A DNA stretch of 58,000 nucleotides. Source: Diphasiastrum complanatum (Eukaryota; Streptophyta; Lycopodiopsida; Lycopodiales; Lycopodiaceae). Location of the stretch: contig CM055095.1 in the NCBI GenBank assembly GCA_029204225.1, positions 48,689,364 to 48,747,363 on the forward strand, read 5' to 3'. Position numbers and translations under genes: made by a program. The notes below the pieces were generated by a model. It worked only from the letters and a program-made list of their open reading frames with translations, ran no database searches and was not told the DNA's origin. Shown piece by piece: positions 1 through 10,984 of the stretch (the first letter of the stretch is position 1; every line of letters starts with the position of its first letter).

Positions 1-1223
1 GCTTTGAAAAATTTGATACTATTTGCTAGTGAGATAATGAAGTTGCTGGTACATAATGAAAGAAAAATTAAACTTAGTATAAAAAGTTCTTTGATGTAAA
101 TTTTGAATCACAAAGTAGAAAGTTGTGTTATTCAATCTTTTTGCCTATTTGGAATGCAAAATCTGCATACAAAAAATTTCCAATATCAAATGTCATTCTA
201 GGTTTTTCAATCTCAAACTTAACCTTATACAAAAGCTTAATACAAGAAGTAAACTATGTTACTTATAAATCATAAAAAATCAAAAAATCCTTTTACTATT
301 GTACTCATACACAAACTTTAAATTAGAGTTCAATCCTTGATGGTAACGTCCTATTACACCATAGTTCCAAGTAAGATGACAAAGTAGCTAATTTAGCTTG
401 CACCCAATCTTGGACAATAGCATTTGTATTCAAAAAAATTGTGGCATTGTGTTTTTGGTATACCTTGAGATTCTTGTTTTAAATTTGTCTTAAAAAAATA
501 AAATATTGTCTCCTAATCTTCTAACTTAAAATGTTTTGGTGATTAAATCCCTCCAACTACTAAAGTTTATCATAAATTTCTAAATAACTACTATGATGAC
601 AATCTTTATGACAAAATTCAACTACCCTTATCATCTATATATCTACCTCTCATGATCATAAACTTTCAACAAACTTTTGGTATAGAATGTTTCCTGAGGT
701 CACACCTAATCTCATCGACAAATTTGAGAATGAATTGCGTTACAAATTCATAAAATATCCTTTTGTATGTTGCGTTCAACAACATTTCAATTGGCTCTCA
801 CAAGAGAGAGATTGTTTCATAATGACTCTTTTCTTTTCTTGAATCAACACATTAATCACTACATGCTTTACAATTTTTGTGTTTGCAAGGAAAAAGGCCC
901 CTTTTTCAAGATATTTTTGACGGAAAATCATCGCTGCGCGCTATTACGCCGATGTGGAACTGCCTATATTGACGCGTAAATGGCCCATTATGGCCGGTTG
1001 CACTTTTATTGCCAGTTCGTCTTGAAAACCAATTAAACTTTATTCACCGTAGGCCACTTTAGTGATTTAAAACTAAATTTGAGGCTCAGCCCTTAAGTTT
1101 GGGCCCAACTGCTAAAAAGCCCTTATTGGTGCCCATTCATGAAAAGGTGCACCTCTTTGGGCCTTAGCCCTCTCTAGCATTAGAAGGGGCCAGCCTCTAG
1201 TAACACATTCATTCATCTTCTTG

Positions 1224-1228
<5 letters not shown>
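1..1228. other. Intergenic, no gene seen
   Basis: AT-rich sequence with only short open frames. The 70-codon frame at 767-979 resembles no family I know and has no promoter or splice context. No LTR, terminal repeat or RNA gene was recognised. Confidence 0.5.

Positions 1229-1272
<44 letters not shown>
1229..1272. repeat. (AG)n microsatellite
   Basis: About 22 uninterrupted AG dinucleotides. The short frame across it (1221-1412) is translated simple repeat, not a gene. Confidence 0.95.
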
Positions 1273-1277
<5 letters not shown>

Positions 1278-3229
1278 GTGGAGAAGCTTGGAGGGAGGAG
1301 GAAAGGAGAAGAGGTTGATTTGCCTGGTGCCTTCCACTCTAACTTCTTTGGTGGATCTTTGCTGCAAACTGCTTATATTTCATTGCTATTGATTCACTGC
1401 TTTGATCTCTAGCACTGTGTTATCATCATTTCTTTTGTTGAATCAGATTTGGCATTATTTGTTTCTTGTTGTTCCTAATATTTTGGTTGCAGGCTGTGGA
1501 ATTGTGGAAAGCTTTGCCACCTTATTTAGAAAGATTTGAGGCTTGGAAGATTGCTATCTCCCTGAATTACAATTGTCTAAATGACTTTCTTGCAGTTCTA
1601 TATGTGATACATTGTATGTTTGAGTGTTACGATCCGAGAAACTAATTCTGACCTATTCATCACTAATCAAAGCCCTTCTACGGTTTTGAAAATCTATGAG
1701 CAGTAAGAATACTTCTATCTTGTCAATTTGACCTTGCAGATTGTTTTGTAGAGAGGCTCATTCATAGGCTGTGAATCTTTGAGAGAAAAGCTTTTGCTAT
1801 ATCTAAGTTTCAGTTTGAATTCTATGTGGGTTACTGTCACATTGATTTGTGGCACATTCCTAACCCTGCTTGCGGGTTTGATCATTCCCCACCTATCCCA
1901 TCTGTAACCTGCGATTTACATTCTCCTTCCTTTCCACTCTCTGCCTGCGATCTTGTTACCTCTTCCTAATCTGCCTGTGGCTCCTCAATCAATAGCCTGT
2001 TGAGGCCTGTACCATCATTCCAAAGGCCGCCTGCCAATTTGCGCCCCACTATTTAACCGAAGCCCTTGTTCTGTCTGTGGTTTTACTTCTCCACATGTCC
2101 ACGACCCTGCTATCCCTGCTGTGGCTCTCTACCTCCCTGATTTTCGGATCCACTGTGGGCTTTTCCCTCATACAAAACCCTACCATCCTTACTTCTGTTT
2201 AGAATCTTGTTATTTCTGCCATCTTCCCACCTGAATCGTGGCAAATCGCTGCCCTGCCTACCTTCAGGCCGTCCCGTTCCCTTATCAGCGGCCTCCTACA
2301 TTCTCCTATCTACGTCTCCCTGCTACCCTCACCCTGCTTGCCTACGGATCTGCCTGCGGCTGCTCCCTTATTTTCTGAATCTACGCCCATCCATCCCCCT
2401 ACCTGCCCTGTGACCTGGTTTTTGCCTACCTATGGATTTGTTTGTGGCCCAATCCCTACCTTTCTTAACTGCGGACAATTTGTAGTTCGCAACCTAAGTT
2501 CTATCTGCGACTTTACTTTGCCTATAGATTTACTTAGAACCCTACTTGTGGAAATCCCTTGCTTACTGCACATTTTCTGATTTTAGCCCTGTCTGCTATT
2601 TGTCGGTTTGAAAGGGATTCAATGACCCATGTACATTTGCTGCTAGGGTTTTATTTGCCAATTGCTTATCTGCAACCCTTTTCTTGGTTGATCATCGTTG
2701 TCCGGATTATGGCTAATCAAAATCTAACCCTATTATACCTCGCTCGTTAAGTGATTTTTAGCTTATACACGAGTCATGCTTGTACGTCCTATCGGTATCT
2801 CAAAAGCCAGAGCTTACACGTGTGATCTCTTGTCCATTTCAGAGTTCCTGAAAATTGCCTGTTGACCGTTAGAAATTTGTCTTGTCGATTGCCATTGAAA
2901 GTGTCGGTGGTCATGAACGGCCTTTATTTCGACTCCATACCCAATGGAGCTTGAGCTGTAATTGTGATATAGACCGACTTCCGTTAGAATTCCCTTAGAT
3001 TGGTAGCCAATTTGGGGGTCGTTTTATAATCCTTGATTTTGCCATTATGCTTGTACCATAAGTCACTATGCATCAGAGCCGAGGATTCTGGCACAATCTA
3101 CAAGTAACAAAGCAATAAGGTGTCAATGTTTCATTTATTCTCTTCCCAAGGCAAGGAGGTAGCCAAATATCAAGAACACACACTAACCCGACCCCACCAC
3201 CTTCAATGACCTATGTCTATTTGAATTTC
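1273..3229. other. Intergenic; pyrimidine-rich stretch at about 1860-2560, no gene seen
   Basis: No recognisable coding sequence. From about 1860 to 2560 the plus strand is rich in C and T and repeats short words such as cctgcgg, ctgtggc and cctatgg at irregular spacing. The frames at 2207-2750 are low-complexity translations of this. It could be an old LTR or an untranslated leader, but no ends were found. Confidence 0.4.
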
Positions 3230-3289
3230 TTTTTTTTTTTTCGAAAGGCTGGCCATATATTAATAATTTTATACAAGTACAAACTGAAA

Positions 3290-3935
3290 TCATAAAAGTT
3301 GCTTAAAGGCGAATAAATTTATTAGCCTCTTTAAAAAGAAATAGGGGGGAAATAACAAAATCACCTTTTCCAAATTCCCTACTATTTCTATCAAGCCAAA
3401 TGCTTCAAAGTGAAATAACTCTAAGACATTGCCAAAAGGAGTTGACAGCAGCATCTTCAAACAAAATATCACTCAACAGCAAGTCAGTATGACATGAAAG
3501 TGTGCAATGACAAGATCAGCAACTGATTTCCAGAGTGGAGCTTAGCAATGGAAGAATAAGTGTGGCATGTCCTCATCTATTGTTTTGCACTTAGAGCAGA
3601 CATGTGACACGTTACTCCTGTAGTCAGCACGAACTGGAAGAGCAAGCTGAAGAATCCTAAGAGAGAATATCTATATTTACTAGTATAGATTTTATGGGTA
3701 TGGCGGAATCTAGCCTTCCATTAGCGTTGAACCAAGAGAAAGTGGAATTGGCCTCCTTAGTGGAGGAGTAGACAGAGGCGTAAGAGAATTTTCCAGATTT
3801 ATTCAGAGCTTTGAAAAGCCATTTATTGCAACAATCAGAGACAGTAGAGGTGGAAAGAGGGCCAAGATCACCATGGGAAAAGGAGAAGGAGAGAAAAACT
3901 AGATTCGCGGGAGGAGATGCCAAGTTCAGATTCAA
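3290..3935 (-). pseudogene. LINE ORF2 C-terminal fragment with zf-RVT zinc-binding motif
   Basis: The minus-strand translation contains SGKFSYASVY, the conserved lead-in to the plant LINE zf-RVT domain. After an in-frame stop near 3657 comes CSKCKTIDEDMPHLFFHC (3598-3545), the C-x2-C...H-x4-C zinc-binding motif at the end of plant LINE ORF2. The domain follows the reverse transcriptase and is thought to bind nucleic acid. At least two more stops follow. This is a dead 3' remnant, consistent with the adjacent A tail. Confidence 0.75.
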
Positions 3936-4492
3936 GTTGGGAAAGGTTGAGAGAGTAGATATAATCCATAATGTGATTCCAAGTAATCAAATCTTTTCGA
4001 GTAAGTTTGAGGCAAAGTCGTTTTTCAATCAGGCTAGGGGCTTGGAGTTAATAGTAATGACTTTAGAAAACCAGAGAGACTCACGGGTGGGAATGGAATG
4101 GAATTTCCACCCACCCAATAAGTATGCTCGCACATGGAAAGGAGGACTCTAAAAATAGACTTGAATAAGGGAGGAAGTGAAGTAGAAAAGACAAAAGAGA
4201 AGCAGGTGAACTCAAGAAAGTAGGATGAGGGAGTGGAACCTGTAGAAGAAGGAAGGGGAGGGGAGGAAGGATAGCAGTCATCATTAGGGCCCAGAGTTGA
4301 GAAAGAGTAAAATTGTGATGGATGTGTAGGATTTCGAATGGAAATAGGGTCATGACTGTAGTTTGAATCCTGCCCTCCATCTATTGTGCAAAACAGCAAA
4401 TGAACCTTATTATTTTGACCGTTTTCAACAACGTCTTCTGGCCGTTTCAGATCTGCGCTATCAGTATTGTGGAGAGCAACAGACGCTGAATC

Positions 4493-5461
4493 TTAGGTAA
4501 TTTTTTGACCATTTGGAGGAGTAACAATTTTCAGATTTGGGCAATTAAAATCTGCTCTTGTAGAAAAAGGGGGTGTCGTAGTCATAGACTCCTGGCTTTT
4601 TGATTGAGGCATATATGCTCCTGTCGTTGAATCTGGATCAAAATTTTGCTCTACAAAGGGCAACGGTACAGAAGGAGCCAAAAGATGAACCTCAGTTGCA
4701 CTGGTACAGTTAGAATCTGATTCCAAATCGGAAGACTCCATAGCCACTGTCAAAGGAGGGGGGGAGTGGCTGCAGCTAGAGTTATCTCTAGAAAAAGACG
4801 AGCCCAAATATTTCTTCACTTTGTAGGTCGCAGATTTCAGTTTAGAAGGCAAATTAGAATTGGAAGAAGAATAGAGTCCATAACATTTAAGCTGCAGCAA
4901 GGAGGGGCTGTCCAAATCGGAGGAGAGAGAAAATGTATTGCACAACTTTTCGCTAGGGTCATCACGGAGGCAATCGCTAATAAAACCCCCATAATGAGAA
5001 CTAGGAGGCAAACAATCATCATTGGAAGAGGTTTTGATCCCGCGAACTGCCAAGAATAGTAAGACCGAAACTTGAGGGGGATTTAATCAAAGCAGTGGAG
5101 GAAGAGCGAGGAGATTTTCTCTTGTAAACAACCTTTTGGAAAGCAGGGTGGGAGGGGCACAAGAGGCATCCAGGCAAGAGCAAAGAGATAGACTGAGACA
5201 AGATTTGCAGAAAGGAGGGAGTGGATCAAAGAGAACTGGTTGCTCAATATAACCATCACCGTCGAAAATACTAAGTAGGGAAGGAGAAACATCAATTACC
5301 TTCCAAAGGATGCATGTATTAATGTGAGTTGAAAAAAGAGAATCGAAATTGTCGGCAATATCAAGGACCTCTCCAAGACTGGAAAGCAGACTAAAGAGGA
5401 GAGTCCAAACTCCGAGTACCCATTTTGCAATTAACAAATCTTTGGTAAAAATCCAAGTCAT
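4493..5461 (-). pseudogene. LINE ORF1-like gag fragment (DUF4283 region)
   Basis: Minus-strand frames 5461-5087 and 5053-4493 resemble plant LINE ORF1. A segment around SSLGEVLDIADNFD is followed about 45 residues later by DPLPPFCKSC, matching the family pattern in which a DUF4283 RNA-binding region runs into a CCHC knuckle (LPPFC-x-C). The knuckle has lost its later Cys/His residues. The second half (from 5053) is Ser/Pro-rich, as ORF1 C-termini often are. Frame changes near 5090 mean it is not one protein. Assignment rests on pattern memory and is moderate. Confidence 0.5.
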
Positions 5462-5700
5462 CTACAACCACAAACGACCTTCTAAACACTTCCATAAACT
5501 CATCCCATGTGGTAGGTTTAGGTTGCAAGTCATGCCGCCATGACGAAGCTTTTCCACAGAAGAACAGAATAACACTCAATATTTTTTCCTTCAGGAATTC
5601 CGTGTAGATTAAAAAAAACCGGTCCACTTGGTTAACCAGTCATCTACAACTTCAGGTTCTTTCTCTTTCTCTTCCCCCGAAAAGGTTCAGGCTGAAAGCC
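5391..5700 (-). pseudogene. Ty3/gypsy gag fragment
   Basis: The minus strand reads DDWLTK, then after a one-base slip in an 8-T run, VDRFFLIYTEF, then KASSWRHDLQPKPTTWDEF and VFRRSFV. The order WL...F, then a GKAxxW block, then TWDEF...F matches the retrotransposon gag (capsid) core. It overlaps and abuts the LINE remnant, so a gypsy scrap and a LINE are joined here. Only about 100 codons remain and they are out of frame. Confidence 0.55.
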
Positions 5701-6109
5701 AAATTCGGTGCAGATAAAGTTTTCACTTGATTCAACAGTACTTCCATTTGTTGATCCTTAAAGTGTTCATGTTGTTTATTTCATTAAGCGCTTGGCTTAA
5801 CGACTAGCAATTTTGTAGAGAGGTAGGCATTGGCACCTGACCATCGAGAGCTGCATTTCCATTATCATCCTGCCATATTGATTTCCTGTAACGCAAAATT
5901 AGCCTAATTAGTCGAGATCCAATCATCACTAATAAGTGAAAAGTTCAAAACATTCATAACTGGCCGATATTACTCAGCAAGGTCTTTCACTCATTTAAGC
6001 AAAATTTTGCAAAATCAATATCAGACTGATTTAAACAATAACAACTTTTAGGACCAAAACTAAAAATTTACGAAAAACTGGGATTTTTGAAAACCGTTCG
6101 AAATGGACC

Positions 6110-6450
6110 AACTGTGAAAATCGATTTTAAAGATCGATTTAACCAATTCACAGGCACTCGTAGCATTCTTTCCACGATAGTTAACTTTGAACCATTTCAC
6201 ATCAAAGATTAAGTATTTTTCATTACTTCCATAGTCGACCTTATAAATATGTTGAAGTGTGTCGACATAGTCTAGGTAACCTGAAATGATGGTTGTGCCG
6301 TTTGCACTAGATCAACTCTCCTGTTGAAACTTTGCCATTATGCTGCAATCAAATGTGCATCTTTTGGTGTCAATGCCCTCAACACGAAAGTGATATTCGT
6401 ATGCCCACATGGCATTGTATGTTTTGTACTGGCACAACATATCTTGAACA
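6110..6450 (-). pseudogene. CACTA transposon: DUF4216 remnant
   Basis: Reading leftward from about 6445, the frame has YNAMWAYEYHFRVEGIDTK, then DYVDTLQHIYKVDYG and LIFDVKWFKVNY. These correspond to the W...G..F.T...D, YYG...DI.EL.Y and lFkcdWF blocks of DUF4216, a domain in the C-terminal half of plant CACTA (En/Spm) transposase genes. An in-frame TGA interrupts it near 6319. It continues the same decayed gene as the DUF4218 region to its right. Confidence 0.7.
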
Positions 6451-6780
6451 TTTTAGGGTTTAGGATTTTGAACTAGAAGAAATATAATAAACAAATTTAT
6501 ATTACATTTTTCAAATTAAAACATTAGTTACCTGCCATGAACGTTATGTCACGTGTTCACCATTTTTTGTTGCTTTTTCGAGAGTATCATAGATCCATTC
6601 ACATGTGCATCGAAAAGGTAATTGTTCTAATGGCTCGTCATTCTCATGCAAATGGTGAGTCATCGTCCTGTTCCTTCTCCTGTTTCGTCTCAAGGCCACA
6701 CTTCTCTCCTTTTTGGCTTCTTCCTACTTTGAAATCCACTTGTCCATTCTTCTGCAATTGTATAAAATGAACGTAGTTTT

Positions 6781-7155
6781 TCACGTAACAACGCAAACAT
6801 TTTTCTTACAACTCCTTTTCCTTGAGGTAATTTTAACGCACTCGTCCTCTTCAGCATGCCATAACTTTGGCGTGCTAGGGTGTATTTGCGAGAGATATTC
6901 TATAGTGTAAGACAATGATTCTTGAACAAGCCAACATTCTGTGATGCTACCTTCTGGCCTTGCCTTTTGTCTCACAAAGTCTTTTAGAACTTTCATAAAA
7001 CGCTCAAGGTAGAACATCCATCTAGTGTGCATTGGCTCGACAATGGAAATTTCATCAAGCAAATGCACAAAAACTTGTATATCCATGAAAGAAGTTGGAA
7101 AATCTCTTTCTAGCAAGCACACAATTTCAATCATTTCTTGTTGTTTTGAATGCAT
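6781..7155 (-). pseudogene. CACTA transposon: DUF4218 remnant
   Basis: A 124-codon minus-strand frame carries the hallmark order of DUF4218: CLLERDFPTSF, HLLDEI, TRWMFYLERFMKVLKDFVR and ARPEGSITE. This matches the LE..FPPSFFD, HL..E, yRWMYpfER.mk.LK and RPEGsIaE blocks of plant CACTA transposases. A probable intron (about 7215-7185, ending TTGTAG) separates it from the upstream block. DUF4216 follows to the left. The gene is fragmentary and no terminal inverted repeats were identified. Confidence 0.8.
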
Positions 7156-7215
7156 TTCACTCCATTTGATCTCCTTTGAGGTGATCCACCTACAAGATAA
7201 ACATTACATAAAATA

Positions 7216-7524
7216 TTAATTTACAAATAACGGGGCACATTCTTTTTGTATTGTCATGTCTTTTTGAATGTCTCTAGTCACAAATGAGTTTTGTAAAAAC
7301 GTGACAATTGATGCTAATTTGTACAAAGTACTTTGTAGATTGTTTCCTAAGCAACCTCGAATAGCAATCAGAAGAATGAATTGCAACATCTTTAGCCAAT
7401 CATGAGATTTTAATCCACTTAATTTGTCATTTTTGGTGAAAGAGAATGTACATAGCCAGTTGGAATTCTTATTTATCTTATGACATTTTTTACATGTGAG
7501 AGCTCTCCCTTTTTTAGAATCCAT
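7216..7524 (-). pseudogene. CACTA transposase (TNP2) C-terminal block
   Basis: A minus-strand frame contains LSGLKSHDWLKMLQFILLIAIRG, cited here only as its blocks GLKSHDW, MLQFILL and AIRG. These match the LK.HD.H.llQ.llPvaiRg block linking the TNP2 catalytic region to DUF4218 in plant CACTA elements. A CxxC pair lies near the frame's start (CKKCHK). The order TNP2 end, intron, DUF4218, DUF4216 is preserved from 7524 down to about 6110, so this is one collapsed transposase gene. The catalytic N-terminal part is absent. Confidence 0.7.
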
Positions 7525-7764
7525 GGCACACTAGGAGTACTTGCCTTAAAGCTACTAAAAAAAAAAAAAGGAAGGCATGAACACCAAAAAAAATCCCAAA
7601 AACTCAACTTATACCAATAGAAAGCCCTTTCGATACTGAGTCTCCCCCTTGAATTCCCTACTAGCAAAAAATAAAATAAAATCTTATAATAAAAAGCAAA
7701 AGTAATAATTATATTGAGTTCAATAAAATGGCACAAAAAAAAAAACGAGTAATACTGAAGAGAT

Positions 7765-8850
7765 TCCTGCTACGGGAAATCCAACTGGAACAGAGGAAAT
7801 ATTAACCAAAGTTTTAACTGCTATACAAGACACCACCAAAGTGAATGAATAAACATGGCAACAGATGCAGGAAAGCTCGGAGCGATGTTAGGAGAAAGTG
7901 TTAGAGTTGATGATGTCACGTTTCGAATCTGTCATGAGTACTACTCTACAAAAACAAGATGTTCATCAAGGTCTGAATCTTTCATCATTCCCGAATGCTT
8001 CAACATCCGAAATTCCAGGTCAAGGTAGTTATGATCATCTGGCGACATTGCGAAACAACAAGGGAAAGCAACAAGTATGTGATAATCAACCTATTTGGTT
8101 GCAACCAACTGTTCCAACACCAAACGATTTCTACTCCAAGCTTTTGGACTTCTTCCTGCTGGTGTGGCTGCTCAAGATCCACAACAATGGGTACTGCAAG
8201 GGCTCAAGTCATACAACAAATTGCCACCTCATTATTGGAATGCTATGAATTTTAATACTCATATGAGTATTATGGATCACGCTCAAAAGAATCAAGGGTT
8301 TAAGAGGGATGGTAATGATTTTAAAGATAAAATCTTCATGCCTAACTTCAGTGGAAACACCGATATTATAGAGGTGGAAGAATAGTTACACAAATTGGAT
8401 AAATATTTCCAATTATTCCCAAGGACTGACCAAGCAAAGATTGCTTATGCTCGCTACACTTTGAGAGTCCAGCTTATGTTTGGTGGAAGAAAGTCGAGGC
8501 TGATCCACATGTTCAACCAGCAATCTATAATTGGTTGTAGTTCAAACAATTGTGTACTAAGGTTTTCTTGAATCCATTTCAAGAGAAAATGTTCTTTCAA
8601 CGTTGGTGTTCAGTTCAGCAAATGGGTTCAGTCCAAGAATGTAGAGCTAACAAATCATCCATGTTATTTTGATATCATATAGAAAAACAAATGCTTTCTT
8701 TTATGTTTTATTACAGAAGATGGATTAGAGTTAATAATGAATGGATGGCATTAGATCAAGACTTTACAGTGAACCATCGTGAGCAAATACAAATAGAGGT
8801 GAAGCAAAATGTGGTTGTTATTGCGACAATTAAAGTGGAGGAGGACTGAG
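7765..8850 (+). pseudogene. Ty3/gypsy gag polyprotein fragment
   Basis: Plus-strand frames read together give a gypsy capsid. A Gln/Ser-rich N-terminal part (7898-8140) shifts frame near 8140 and continues to FKDKIFMPNFSGNTDIIEVEE, of which the MPNFSGNTD and EVEE parts are typical (f.p.FsG..d..eveeWL), then LDKYFQLF. A shifted frame supplies AYVWWKKVE, FKQLCTKVFLNPF and MGSVQE, matching the A..WW, F...F.p and GSV.EY motifs. The Trp of eveeWL is a stop (TAG, about 8382). No protease or pol follows; the fragment ends near 8850. Confidence 0.65.
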
Positions 8851-10139
8851 TCTGAAATATATACGATCAGAACTTACAATGCTCCAATTTGACATCCCTC
8901 AAAACTATGGTTTTCAAGTAAATGGAAGAATGGTACATTTTTGTATTTGAATAGTCTGTTATGTAATTGTTATCCTGTTATTTATTAACAATGATTTATT
9001 GATAGACCATTTCCAATGTTAATGCAGATCAGAGCAAGACAAAAAGATCATATCCCATGCAAAGATTTAATGTCAAGCATAGAAATTGTCGAAACAGAAT
9101 AAAGCTTTGATAGATTAGTAAATCTACAATATTGCTGAGCTTAACTTTCCTTGTTAAATTTTAGATTGTTAACTTTTGGCTCCTTTTAGATTAACCCACA
9201 TTGTTTATTGAAAAATGTAATTCCATTATTTTCATGTGCAGTTCAAGGAAAGTGTAATGGAAGATGCACAATATACAATTACATCTTTCTAAAGATGGAA
9301 ATAGCAACAATAGAATATCAAATGATGGAAATAGCAACAATCGAATATCAAAAGACTCGAAAGGGACATCATTTATACACATTGAATGTAGATTTTTGAA
9401 GTACATATTTCTGTATTGGCCTTTCAATAAGACCATCTATCTATTACTCTATATAAATTTCTTTTCCATCAGCTCTTTCAAGTGCAAGCTCCCCAGCTTC
9501 TTGTTCCATTGTCACCGATTTTGCATTAGTGAGGAAAATCTTAATCATCTCTTGTTGAAATTTAAATATGTCATTTTGTGTGAATTTTGGACAGGTGAAC
9601 TGCAAATCATCAACAATAAAGAAGTTAGACGAATACACAAAAATAAAAAATCATATAAATAAAATCACTGTACATCCAAACTCAAATTACCTAACGTATA
9701 TCGACATTTTCACCTTGGCTAATGAATCACTCCATAAAGCACTTTACATTTTTAATGGCATACCAACCACAACTGAATGAGTCAACTTGTTGAGAGGACT
9801 GAGAATCAAAATTGAGAATGTTAGTTTCACATTTTTTATATGGCAATTTGCATCACAAAAAAAGTAATTGAAAAACTGGTTACCTGTGCGTCTATTATTT
9901 CTATGTGCTTTGCTACACACAGGGCCTTCGTTGGAAAATATATAATCATTGTAGGGATGTAGATCTAGTCGGTGAGTAGCCCTTCCGCCTGCCAAAGAGG
10001 GTCAGATCACTGGATAGATGCCTAACTATGCATAGATGCTACTTTTAGAAAGTTCTCTACTTTTCCCTTAACACTACCACCATTAACACTACTCCCTCTA
10101 AATCTACTCCACTAAACTAGCATTCATCCTGATTTTGTG
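8851..10139. other. Intergenic; one unrecognised exon-like stretch on the minus strand (9444-9599)
   Basis: No family recognised. On the minus strand a TTTGCAG that would serve as a splice acceptor precedes an open frame from 9599 to 9444 (about 50 codons, with QQEMIKIFLTNAKSV and EQEAGELALERADGKEI). It is polar and compositionally gene-like, so it may be an exon scrap of a host gene. No partner exon was found. A duplicated 25-bp word (atggaaatagcaacaatNgaatatcaaa) lies at about 9294-9353. Confidence 0.35.
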
Positions 10140-10207
10140 AAGGGAAGAGAAAGTAGAAGACAGAGAGTTAGATGGATAGAAGGAGCAAAGAAGATAGAGG
10201 AATAGAG

Positions 10208-10395
<188 letters not shown>

Positions 10396-10419
10396 GATTA
10401 GCTCAAATGCTCATTGTAC

Positions 10420-10938
10420 TTGCTAACTTTAACTATTGAAATAAAAAAGCATGAACTTGAAAGCAATTGAAAAAACAACAAGAGCAATAGCAAGCATTGA
10501 ATAGCAAATGAGGATGCTTCTCTTCTAAAAAGGGTAGAGTTTCCTCCTCATTAAGCATGAAAAATAAGTAGATGAGGTGCCTTTTATAAATGGGGAAGGC
10601 CCTTGCCCTGAAATACTATTGGCTAATATGTACACTAATCCTATCCATTCATCTTGGACCCAACTTGATCCAAAGGTCTTAAAAAAGTACATTGGATTTC
10701 ACATGATTCACGTGAGTCTCCATTTGGACCTAACTAAAATAATAGACTTCTAAGTTTAAAATGACTTTGGGCCTCAAGTTTTATTTTAATTACAAAGGGG
10801 CCCAGGTCTATTATTCTATTTACAACTCAACTTGCATGCTCATTGGGCCATGGGCTTATACGCGCAGGATGCCATGCCCTCTCAACAGTTTTTATTAGCC
10901 GATATTATTTATTTACAATATGTTGGATACCCCCAACA
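10420..10938 (-). mobile_element. Possible solo or 3' LTR, minus strand
   Basis: On the minus strand a segment starts TGTTGGGGG at 10938, like many plant LTRs. It holds a TATA-like TTTATAAAAG (10590-10581) and then runs into a CT-rich tract and the microsatellite. The far end, a target duplication and an upstream polypurine tract were not found, so LTR identity is inferred from the start and TATA layout only. It lies directly downstream of the unrecognised ORF at 10985-12298. Confidence 0.35.
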
Positions 10939-10984
10939 TGACCCACGGCCTGAAGTAGTGCCGGTCCCTCGGCACTCTGGCGGT

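Larger units (their letters stand above)
3230..5470 (-). mobile_element. LINE (non-LTR retrotransposon), internally deleted
   Basis: Read on the minus strand, ORF1-like sequence (5461-4493) is followed by the C-terminal end of ORF2 (3935-3290) and a short 3' UTR ending in a 12-nt A tail (T run at 3230-3241). Plant L1-type LINEs are usually 6-7 kb; this is about 2.2 kb. The endonuclease and nearly all of the reverse transcriptase are missing between about 4490 and 3935. Stops and frameshifts occur throughout. The 5' end abuts a gypsy gag fragment at about 5.4-5.5 kb, so the true 5' end is lost. No target-site duplication could be assigned. Confidence 0.75.

Noticed and set aside
2207-2750. Cluster of small plus-strand ORFs rich in Pro, Leu and Ser
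   Set aside because: Low-complexity pyrimidine-rich DNA gives open frames by chance; no motif or splice signals.
4034-4399. 121-codon minus-strand ORF within the LINE
   Set aside because: No domain and it overlaps another frame; probably ORF1 tail or deletion-junction sequence, covered by the LINE entry.
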